Shown piece by piece: positions 1 to 5,127 of a stretch of 6,338 nucleotides of DNA (position 1 is the stretch's first letter; each line of letters opens with the position of its first letter). Source of the DNA: an uncultured Bacillota bacterium (GTDB lineage: Bacteria > Bacillota > Clostridia > Peptostreptococcales > Anaerovoracaceae); contig CAMJRV010000145.1 in NCBI GenBank assembly GCA_946408315.1, forward strand, positions 1-6,338, written 5' to 3'. The notes below the pieces were generated by a model. The model was not told the DNA's origin. It ran no database searches and saw only the letters and a list, made by a program, of their open reading frames with translations. The translations under genes and the position numbers were made by a program.

Positions 1-487
1 CCAGCGACAGCATCTGCATCATAAAGCCCTCTCCGACCCGCATCAGGGTACCGGACGCACATCCGCCGGCGATGACCATGCCCGTTCCGAACATGACCCC
101 GCCCACAATGGTCGCGAAGCTGATGGGGACGACGTAACCCATTCCCGGAATCGGCAGACCGTTGACGAAAGCCCCGTATTTGATCGCGGTAAAGCCTATG
201 GTGGTCAGCGCGAAAGCAATCAAGACGGCCTTTGTGATCGAGGTGCTTCCTGTGATACACGGATCCCGGAAGGATGCGGTAAAGCAGAATCTCGATTTTT
301 GGAGAACGAAGCCGAAGGCGATGCCAAACATCCAGAACATTGCCAGATTGCCAGACTTTTGACCAAGTGCGATCCCGATGAGAACGATCAGGATCACCGC
401 GGCAAGGCCGTAGGGGATTTGACTTTTCTTCGGTTTTCTAGGAGCACGAGTACCAGATCGCTGAATACTTCTAACCTCTTCTGACAT
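1..487 (-). CDS. yeeE: YeeE/YedE-family sulfur (thiosulfate) transporter, N-terminal part
   Basis: Polytopic inner-membrane protein. Family members move thiosulfate or a related sulfur species into the cell, as shown for YeeE (TsuA) of Spirochaeta thermophila. The frame opens at ATG 487-485 and stays open to the window edge, giving 162 residues; the rest lies outside. Seen: a basic, cytosol-like N-tail (residues 1-24), a first hydrophobic helix (about 26-42), further helices at about 49-63, 86-101 and 119-140, and the family's short Cys-bearing re-entrant motifs RFCFT (C68) and GGCASGTL (C143). Conserved cysteines of this kind are thought to relay the sulfur anion. C77 is an additional cysteine. 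A strong AAAGGAGG site lies 5 bases before the ATG. The gene diverges from the LysR gene across 155 bp and shares its promoter design with the tusA-like gene. The family call is firm; thiosulfate rather than another sulfur or selenium species is inferred. Confidence 0.88.
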   Translation of the reverse strand, partial: MSEEVRSIQRSGTRAPRKPKKSQIPYGLAAVILIVLIGIALGQKSGNLAMFWMFGIAFGFVLQKSRFCFTASFRDPCITGSTSITKAVLIAFALTTIGFTAIKYGAFVNGLPIPGMGYVVPISFATIVGGVMFGTGMVIAGGCASGTLMRVGEGFMMQMLSL

Positions 488-492
488 AGGTA

Positions 493-500
493 CCTCCTTT
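493..500 (-). promoter_or_regulatory. Ribosome binding site of yeeE
   Basis: Minus-strand AAAGGAGG, a full Shine-Dalgarno sequence, five bases before ATG 487-485. It fixes the start of the transporter. Confidence 0.8.
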
Positions 501-542
501 TTACGTGATATGTTTGTTAAGTTTTTGACAGTTTACATGGTC

Positions 543-551
543 ATTATAGCA
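543..551 (-). promoter_or_regulatory. Extended -10 promoter of yeeE
   Basis: The minus strand reads TGCTATAAT, a perfect TATAAT with the extended -10 TGn motif, placing transcription start near 536, about 50 bases before the ATG. No good -35 hexamer is seen at the right distance (the 566-571 hexamer reads AGGTGC). This fits an activator-dependent promoter, with the LysR-type palindrome at 582-596 centred about 53 bases upstream of the predicted start. The core and the bases after it nearly match the tusA-like promoter at 1909-1917. Confidence 0.65.
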
Positions 552-561
552 CACAAAATAC

Positions 562-591
562 TTGCGCACCTATACTATCTGGTTATACAAT
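562..591 (+). promoter_or_regulatory. Candidate promoter of the lysR gene
   Basis: TTGCGC (562-567), 18-bp spacer, TACAAT (586-591). The -10 matches consensus at five of six positions; the -35 keeps only TTG. Start would fall near 598, giving a 45-base leader. The -10 lies inside the GTTATA/TATAAC palindrome, so bound LysR would block it. Moderate support only. Confidence 0.4.
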
Positions 592-596
592 ATAAC
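582..596. promoter_or_regulatory. Putative LysR-type operator (perfect palindrome)
   Basis: GTTATA-CAA-TATAAC is a perfect 6-bp inverted repeat with a 3-bp centre. It contains the T-N11-A pattern (T583 to A595) typical of LysR-family recognition sites. It lies between the divergent yeeE and lysR genes, overlaps the proposed lysR -10, and sits about 53 bases upstream of the predicted yeeE start. That is the usual layout for a regulator that represses itself and activates its divergent neighbour. Binding by this LysR is inferred. Confidence 0.55.
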
Positions 597-628
597 AAGT
601 ATTTATAACAAAATGGTCCGTGTGATTT

Positions 629-638
629 AAGGAGGTGG
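629..638 (+). promoter_or_regulatory. Ribosome binding site of lysR
   Basis: AAGGAGGTGG, a near-perfect Shine-Dalgarno sequence just before ATG 643. It rules out other starts for this frame. Confidence 0.8.
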
Positions 639-642
639 CAGC

Positions 643-1539
643 ATGCAGATAGATCATCTCATCCTGTTTCATAAGATAGCAACCGAGAAGAGTATTTCCA
701 AGGTGGCGGAAGAATGCCACCTGTCCCAGCCGGCCCTGAGCCAGCAGATGAGAAAGCTGGAAGAAGAGATTGGGCTCCGCCTTTTGGACCGGAGCAACCG
801 CGGAATCGAACTGACCGACAGCGGCAAGGTCGTCTATAAATATTTCCAGCAGATCATAGAGGTCTACGGGAATCTTCTGGAGGAGATCAAGAGCCTGAAC
901 AACTACAGCGGCACCATCCGGATTTTCGCTTCCAACGTGGTCGGGCAGTACGCTCTCCCCTGCAGCATCCATAAGATGAACGAGAAGTTTCCCGAATTTA
1001 ATTTCACTTTGACGACGATGACTTCCAGTGAGGTGGTCAGAAAAATCACAGAAGAGAAAGGGAGCATCGGATTTATCGTCAGTTCGGTCCAGATTCCCGA
1101 TCTGGTCTGCAAGCATATCTATACCGACAAGGGCTGCCTCGTCTGCTCGGAAACATTTTATAAAGAAAACTCCATCACTCTCGACGAGCTGAAGAAATAT
1201 CCGATGATTACTTTGATCGACCGCTTCAGTTCTCAGAGAATCCTGAACCAGTCATTAAAAAATGCCGGCTATAATATCGGCGATTTTTCCGTGCTGATGA
1301 ATCTCGACTCGACGGAATCGGTAAAGGCCTCCGCCATCGCCAACCTGGGCTTCGCTTTTTTGCCCTACATGTCCATCAAGAAGGAAATTTACCTGAAGCA
1401 GCTGAAAATCGTGGAGATTCCAGGCTTTCAGGTCAACTACGACCTGCATATGATCTACAAAAAGAAAGAGGATTCCCCCGACACGCCCGCAGACGTCATC
1501 GACTATTTTGAAGACATCGTGGACGAAACCTTTTGCTGA
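643..1539 (+). CDS. LysR-type transcriptional regulator (CysL/YeiE-like)
   Basis: DNA-binding regulator of 298 residues, the usual family length. The N-terminal winged helix-turn-helix is clear: residues 1-60 include SISKVAEECHLSQPALSQQMRKLE and the wing segment GLRLLDRSNRGIELTDSG. A linker helix follows (about 62-88). The effector-binding domain starts near residue 92 (YSGTIRIFASNVVGQYALP) and runs to about 290, resembling the CysL/YeiE subgroup often tied to sulfur or sulfite metabolism. The ATG is set by AAGGAGGTGG ending about five bases upstream. The gene diverges from yeeE and converges on a TusA-like gene, which suggests it senses a sulfur compound and controls both. Autoregulation is likely because a palindrome overlaps its promoter. 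Family assignment is firm; ligand and regulon are inferred. Confidence 0.93.
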   Translation: MQIDHLILFHKIATEKSISKVAEECHLSQPALSQQMRKLEEEIGLRLLDRSNRGIELTDSGKVVYKYFQQIIEVYGNLLEEIKSLNNYSGTIRIFASNVVGQYALPCSIHKMNEKFPEFNFTLTTMTSSEVVRKITEEKGSIGFIVSSVQIPDLVCKHIYTDKGCLVCSETFYKENSITLDELKKYPMITLIDRFSSQRILNQSLKNAGYNIGDFSVLMNLDSTESVKASAIANLGFAFLPYMSIKKEIYLKQLKIVEIPGFQVNYDLHMIYKKKEDSPDTPADVIDYFEDIVDETFC

Positions 1540-1540
1540 A

Positions 1541-1582
1541 AAATTCTGCCGGGAAAATTCTGCCGGGGAAATTCTGCCGAAG
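1541..1582. repeat. Three tandem copies of a 14-bp unit
   Basis: The 11-bp core AAATTCTGCCG recurs exactly at 1541, 1555 and 1569, a strict 14-bp period. The remaining three bases of each unit are GGA, GGG and AAG. The array fills almost all of the 47-bp gap between the stops of lysR and the convergent tusA-like gene and enters neither. It folds into no strong hairpin. On the minus strand it ends in a short T-run, but no stable stem precedes it, so it is not called a terminator. Confidence 0.9.
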
Positions 1583-1586
1583 ACCG

Positions 1587-1832
1587 TCACTGATCCTCCG
1601 CTTCCTTGCTGATGTAGAATTCCCAGACGCCGTTTACCGGTTCCAGGATCTCAACCTGATACCGGAACTCTCGGCAGTAATTTTTTACTGACTCCGTTAC
1701 ACAGCTATGGTCGGTAATCAGTAAAATCTCTCTGCCCTTGGAAAGCTCCCCTTCCTGTTTCCGCAATTTTATGATCGGCACGGGACACATGTCTCCCAGG
1801 CAGTCGATTCTGATTAATTCTTTGTTCCCCAT
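1587..1832 (-). CDS. tusA: TusA-family sulfur carrier / sulfurtransferase
   Basis: Small cytosolic protein of 81 residues, the normal size for TusA/SirA/YedF proteins, which carry a persulfide on a conserved cysteine and pass it to partners. The signature DCLGDMCPVPIIKL is present: C16 of the CPxP motif is the expected sulfur-bearing residue, and C11 is a second cysteine seen in some relatives. The beta-alpha-beta fold pattern follows. Start is ATG 1832-1830, preceded by GGGGG about nine bases upstream; a TTG at 1889 would add 19 low-complexity residues and has no ribosome site. TusA-like proteins next to YeeE transporters (TsuB with TsuA) accept the imported sulfur, the likely role here. A selenium role (YedE/YedF type) is the main alternative. 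The gene converges on lysR and has its own promoter at 1909-1917. Confidence 0.9.
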   Translation of the reverse strand: MGNKELIRIDCLGDMCPVPIIKLRKQEGELSKGREILLITDHSCVTESVKNYCREFRYQVEILEPVNGVWEFYISKEAEDQ

Positions 1833-1908
1833 CTTCTCATACCCCCGCTCTATGTTTCCGCCGCGCTGATTTGCGCAGTCAGATCTCAATCGATGCGTTC
1901 ATATGCTC

Positions 1909-1917
1909 ATTATATCA
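1909..1917 (-). promoter_or_regulatory. Extended -10 promoter of the tusA-like gene
   Basis: The minus strand reads TGATATAAT, a perfect TATAAT with TGn extension. A weak -35 (TTGCAT, 1938-1933) lies 18 bp upstream. Start would be near 1902, giving a leader of about 70 bases to ATG 1832. The core and downstream bases match the yeeE promoter at 17 of 21 positions. Confidence 0.65.
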
Positions 1918-1926
1918 TGTCCCATA

Positions 1927-1956
1927 TTGACAATGCAAAGACAGTTATATTATGAT
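1927..1956 (+). promoter_or_regulatory. Promoter of the aminotransferase operon
   Basis: Consensus TTGACA (1927-1932), 18-bp spacer, TATGAT (1951-1956; five of six). Start is predicted near 1963, leaving a leader of about 86 bases that contains the stem-loop at 1988-2028. It is back to back with the tusA-like promoter. A GTTATA half-site like that of the lysR operator lies at 1944-1949 within the spacer. Confidence 0.65.
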
Positions 1957-1987
1957 TAGGTTTACAAATTACACCGTTGTTACTATT

Positions 1988-2028
1988 CACAGCCGACGAA
2001 GCCGCGCCGCGGTCCGGCTTTGGCTGTG
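1988..2028 (+). promoter_or_regulatory. Two-part stem-loop in the operon leader
   Basis: CACAGCC (1988-1994) pairs exactly with GGCTGTG (2022-2028), and AAGCCG (1999-2004) pairs exactly with CGGCTT (2015-2020). The internal bulges are GACG and a single T, and the 10-base loop contains CCGCGG. No T-run follows on either strand, so it is not an ordinary intrinsic terminator. It ends 20 bases before ATG 2049, where no clear Shine-Dalgarno sequence exists, so a role in controlling translation or RNA stability is plausible. It resembles no riboswitch class I recognise. Confidence 0.6.
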
Positions 2029-2048
2029 CGTATAGATGAGTAGATGCT

Positions 2049-3191
2049 ATGATTGTCAATTTTTATGAAAGATATCAACCGAAGGACCAGACCCGCTTTC
2101 TGGAAGACGCTTTAATTGACGGCTTCCTTTCCACCGACGGCAAATATACCGGTCTGCTGAAAGCGCATTTTGACCAAAGCGCCGGGATTAAAGATATGCT
2201 GTTCACTCCGTCGGCTACCGCGGCGCTGGAACTGGCCGTTCAGCTTCTGGGCCTGGCGCCGGGAGACGAGGTTCTTCTCCCTTCTTACAACTTTCCTTCC
2301 GCGGCCAACGCCGTAATCAAATATGGCGGCGTCCCTGTCCTGTGCGACATCGATCCGGCGACAAAGAATATTTCCCTGGAAGACGCAGGCCTCAAAATTT
2401 CGAGAAAAACGAGAGCGATCCTCCCTACCCACTATGCGGGAATCTCCTGCGATATGGACCGGCTGATGGAGCTGGCCGGGAGCTATGGCATTGCGGTTAT
2501 CGAGGATGCAGCCCAGGCCGTCCACAGTGCTTACCGCGGAGTTTCGCTGGGATCGATCGGAGATTTCGGCGCATACAGCTTTCACCATACGAAAAACTTT
2601 TCCTGCGGAGAAGGCGGCGCTTTTTTATGCAAGGACCCTGCCCGGATGGATTTGGCGGAAATGCTGCGGGACAACGGCACCGATAAGGCCCAGTTCCAAA
2701 AGCAGAAAACATCGAGCTATTCCTGGCAGTGTGCCGGCTCCAACTATATGATGAGTACAGCCTGTACCGCTCTGCTGTACGCCCAGCTCCTCGATTACGA
2801 GCAGATCACGGCAAAGCGCAAGGCGGTTTCGGACGCCTATCATACACTCCTGTCCGGCGCTGCGGAAAAGCTTTCCGGCAGGATAAAGCCCATGGAAATC
2901 CCCTCCTATTCAGCTCCCAACTATCATATCTATTACATCGATTGTGAGGATTTTGAAATGAGAGAGGCGGTAAGAAAGGGAATGCTGGCCGACGGGATCG
3001 ACGTTCGGACCCATTTCGTTCCGCTGCACCTTTCCGGCTACGGAAAAGCTTTGGGTTACGAGGCACAGGATTGTCCAGGCAGCCTTTCTGCTTACGAGAC
3101 GCTTCTGAGACTGCCGATCCATACGGAAATGACGGAAAGCGACTGCGAAACGGTGGTCTGCAGCCTGCTGAAGCAGGCAGGAGTTTCGTGA
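2049..3191 (+). CDS. wecE: DegT/DnrJ/EryC1/StrS sugar aminotransferase, WecE (RffA)-like
   Basis: Cytosolic PLP enzyme of 380 residues, full length for the family. Relatives transfer an amino group from glutamate to a keto-sugar nucleotide; the closest remembered match is WecE/RffA, which makes dTDP-4-amino-4,6-dideoxygalactose. Seen: TPSATAALELA (53-63, cofactor phosphate region), GDEVLLPSYNFPSAANAV (72-89), HYAGISCDMD (128-137), EDAAQ (152-156; D153 contacts the PLP ring nitrogen) and SFHHTKNFSCGEGGA (177-191), where K182 is the expected Schiff-base lysine. The C-terminal part keeps HFVPLH-type and LRLPIH-type segments. ATG 2049 lacks an obvious ribosome site, unlike every other gene here. 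It heads an operon and overlaps the glycosyltransferase by one base (TGATG). No nucleotide-sugar synthase or dehydratase is in view, so the keto-sugar must come from elsewhere; the exact substrate is uncertain. Confidence 0.9.
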   Translation: MIVNFYERYQPKDQTRFLEDALIDGFLSTDGKYTGLLKAHFDQSAGIKDMLFTPSATAALELAVQLLGLAPGDEVLLPSYNFPSAANAVIKYGGVPVLCDIDPATKNISLEDAGLKISRKTRAILPTHYAGISCDMDRLMELAGSYGIAVIEDAAQAVHSAYRGVSLGSIGDFGAYSFHHTKNFSCGEGGAFLCKDPARMDLAEMLRDNGTDKAQFQKQKTSSYSWQCAGSNYMMSTACTALLYAQLLDYEQITAKRKAVSDAYHTLLSGAAEKLSGRIKPMEIPSYSAPNYHIYYIDCEDFEMREAVRKGMLADGIDVRTHFVPLHLSGYGKALGYEAQDCPGSLSAYETLLRLPIHTEMTESDCETVVCSLLKQAGVS

Positions 3192-3901
3192 TGGCAGTCT
3201 TTCTGTATGTGATCGTCCCGACGTATAACGCTTCCGGCACGATAAGCGAGCTTGTGGAGCAGTTGGAAAAAGAGCTCGGCCAGTACGATTTCCGCATTCT
3301 TTTGGTAGATGATGCGAGCGAGGACAATACCAGGGAGATCATCCTGTCGCTGGCAGGTGCTTATTCCAATATCGATTACTATTTTGCTCCGAAAAACCAG
3401 GGACAGCAAGCCTCCCTGCGCATCGGCCTTGGGCGAATGTCCGTTCCATGCGAATACGTCGTCACAATGGACGACGATCTTCAAAACCCGGTTTCCGTAA
3501 TCCCGGCTCTCATTGAAACGATCCAGTCGGGGTACGACCTGGTCTATGCAGTTCCGGTCTTTGGGAAAGAGTCGGGGGGCGGAGAATCCGGCGCCCCTTC
3601 CCCGGTCAGGCGATTGGGCAGCCGTTTTCGGGACCTGCTTTTTGACAGTTTTACCAACAAGCCCCCGGGAATCCGAGTCAGCGCCTTTCGGATCATGACC
3701 GGCAGCCTTGCTGAAAAGCTTGCCCGGTCGAAAAAAAAGTTTTTCTACCTGTCGGCGGAAGCGTTTCAATATGAGCTCCGCGCGGCGAATATTTCTTACG
3801 AATACGTTCCCAGACGCTGCGGCCGTTCCAGCTACCATTTTGGAAAGCTGCTGCTCGTCTATTGCAAGCTCTTGATCAGCTATAAATTAAAGGTGATTTG
3901 A
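3191..3901 (+). CDS. Family 2 glycosyltransferase, short and lacking the membrane anchor
   Basis: GT-A fold glycosyltransferase of 236 residues, resembling the catalytic part of DPM1/GtrB/ArnC-type enzymes, which move a sugar from a nucleotide donor to polyprenyl phosphate. Seen: IVPTYNASGTI (8-18), ILLVDDASEDNT (36-47), NQGQQASLRIGL (69-80) and DDDLQNP (94-100), the metal/nucleotide DxD region. FRIM at about 166 and RSSY near 212 match family positions after the active site. Anchored relatives continue with two C-terminal transmembrane helices; this one stops at GKLLLVYCKLLISYKLKVI, a single amphipathic or weakly hydrophobic tail. Start is ATG 3191, placed by AGGAG seven bases upstream and by the TGATG overlap with the aminotransferase; an in-frame ATG at 3071 would invade that gene by 120 bases. 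It overlaps the ATP-grasp gene the same way. Donor and acceptor are unknown. Confidence 0.87.
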   Translation: MAVFLYVIVPTYNASGTISELVEQLEKELGQYDFRILLVDDASEDNTREIILSLAGAYSNIDYYFAPKNQGQQASLRIGLGRMSVPCEYVVTMDDDLQNPVSVIPALIETIQSGYDLVYAVPVFGKESGGGESGAPSPVRRLGSRFRDLLFDSFTNKPPGIRVSAFRIMTGSLAEKLARSKKKFFYLSAEAFQYELRAANISYEYVPRRCGRSSYHFGKLLLVYCKLLISYKLKVI

Positions 3902-5127
3902 TGACAAAATTGATGATACTGGGCGGTGGAAGCTGCCAGAAAAACGCCGTACTGCACGGCAAAGCCCTCGGCTATGAAGTGATCGTGGCGGATTATTCAA
4001 AAGCGCCGGCAGCAGCAGGATTTGCCGACCGTCATATCGATGTGAGCACCTTCGATTCGGAGGGCTGCATCCGCGCAGCCAGAGAAACCGGCGTCGACGG
4101 GATCATGACCATGGGTACCGACCAGCCTGTGCTGACTGCCGCCCTCGTGGCAGAGGCACTGCAGCTTCCCACTTCCATCAGCGCAAAAGCGGCAAAATCG
4201 GTCACCAATAAAAAAATCATGAAAGCCCTGTTTCAGGCCAATGATATCCCTTCGGTGAAGAGCTGCTTGATTCACTCTCATTCCACCCTTGAAGATATTG
4301 AAGAGCTATCCGAACCGGTGGTGCTGAAGCCGCTGGACTCTCAGGGCCAGCGAGGGATTTTCCGCCTGGAGGACAAGGCACTGGCATTCCAGTATCTCGA
4401 TCGGACACTCTCCTTTTCCCGGGAAACGGAAGCTTTGCTGGAAGAGTATTATCCTTCCGACGAGATCACCGTAAGCGGATGGATTCAGGATTCTCGACTG
4501 ACCATACTGACCGTGACCGACCGCATCCTGCTCCCGGACCCCGTTCATATCGGCATCTGCACCTCTCACAGGTTCCCCAGCATCCATATGGACCAGTACC
4601 CTGAGATCAAGCGGATCTCTGAAAAGATCGTGTCCGCGTTTCAACTGAAAAACGGACCGCTGTACGTCCAGATGCTCATCGGAACAGAAGGAATCATGGT
4701 CAACGAGGTGGCGGCGAGGATCGGCGGCGCCTTTGAGGATGTCATCATCCCGAGGATCAGCGGCTTTGACATCCTGGACGCCGTGACGCGTCTCTCTCTT
4801 GGGAGGGAAGCTGACACAGCTTCCCTCCTGGATTTTGACTGTTCCAGATCAACCGGTGCGGCTTCTGTTCAGCTGATGTTCGCAGACCCCGGCCGGATCG
4901 CATCAGTCACCCCTCTTTCCGAGATTCTGGCACTGGAGCATGTAATCGATGCAGGCTATAATTACCGGCCCGGCGACGAAATCGGTACGATAGAGAATGC
5001 TACCGCCCGATTTGGGCATTGTGTCCTGTTCTCGGAATCGGGATCCGTAGCAGGCTCTGTGGAACGATTCCAGCGCTGCCTTCAAATATTGGATGAGAAA
5101 GGGAACAATTTATACAAGGTGTTATGA
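3901..5127 (+). CDS. ATP-grasp carboxylate-amine/thiol ligase family protein
   Basis: Cytosolic enzyme of 408 residues with the three-part ATP-grasp layout (PurK / carbamoyl-phosphate synthase / biotin carboxylase type). These enzymes activate a carboxylate as acyl-phosphate and join it to an amine, thiol or similar nucleophile. Seen: a Rossmann-like pre-ATP-grasp domain beginning ILGGGSCQKNAV (6-17); STFDSEGCIRAA (49-60) and GIMTMGTD (67-74); TNKKIMK (102-108) leading into the ATP-binding domain; VLKPLDSQGQRG (141-152); EEYYPSDEITVSGW (181-194); and NEVAARIGG (268-276), the metal-binding acidic motif. Related proteins occur in surface-polysaccharide loci. ATG 3901 is preferred over TTG 3898 because AAAGGTG then lies five bases upstream. 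It overlaps the glycosyltransferase stop by one base and the next gene in the same way. Substrates cannot be read from the sequence; adding an amino acid or other acid to the amino-sugar is an inference. Confidence 0.85.
   Translation: MTKLMILGGGSCQKNAVLHGKALGYEVIVADYSKAPAAAGFADRHIDVSTFDSEGCIRAARETGVDGIMTMGTDQPVLTAALVAEALQLPTSISAKAAKSVTNKKIMKALFQANDIPSVKSCLIHSHSTLEDIEELSEPVVLKPLDSQGQRGIFRLEDKALAFQYLDRTLSFSRETEALLEEYYPSDEITVSGWIQDSRLTILTVTDRILLPDPVHIGICTSHRFPSIHMDQYPEIKRISEKIVSAFQLKNGPLYVQMLIGTEGIMVNEVAARIGGAFEDVIIPRISGFDILDAVTRLSLGREADTASLLDFDCSRSTGAASVQLMFADPGRIASVTPLSEILALEHVIDAGYNYRPGDEIGTIENATARFGHCVLFSESGSVAGSVERFQRCLQILDEKGNNLYKVL

Larger units (their letters stand above)
556..604. repeat. 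9-bp inverted repeat enclosing the operator region
   Basis: AAATACTTG at 556-564 and CAAGTATTT at 596-604 are exact reverse complements separated by 31 bp. The right arm abuts the 582-596 palindrome. Spaced arms of this sort fit the extended footprint of a LysR tetramer (recognition plus activation sites). It could also be incidental in an AT-rich spacer. Confidence 0.5.

Noticed and set aside
162..484. Two plus-strand frames near the left edge
   Set aside because: They are antisense to the YeeE-family gene, whose motifs and ribosome site are clear.
583..1116. 177-codon minus-strand frame opposite the lysR gene
   Set aside because: It lies fully across an unmistakable LysR gene and its operator, has no recognisable motif and no ribosome site; it is a shadow frame.
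1541..1582. CRISPR array
   Set aside because: A 14-bp unit with no distinct spacers and no cas genes; it is a plain tandem repeat.
1833..1889. TTG 1889 as start of the TusA-like protein
   Set aside because: It would add 19 residues unlike the family and has no ribosome site; ATG 1832 gives the normal length.
1988..2028. Intrinsic terminator
   Set aside because: The stem is good but no T-run follows on either strand, and it lies downstream of a strong promoter rather than after a gene.
2036..2068. Ten-residue leader peptide overlapping the aminotransferase start
   Set aside because: No ribosome site and no run of a single amino acid; too weak to annotate as a gene, mentioned only in the leader finding.
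3071..3190. Upstream ATG 3071 as glycosyltransferase start
   Set aside because: The added 40 residues do not look like a GT2 N-terminus and would overlap the aminotransferase by 120 bases; ATG 3191 has AGGAG and the TGATG junction.
2806..3838. Long minus-strand frames opposite the aminotransferase and glycosyltransferase
   Set aside because: Arg/Ser/Pro-rich composition without domains, antisense to genes with intact catalytic motifs.
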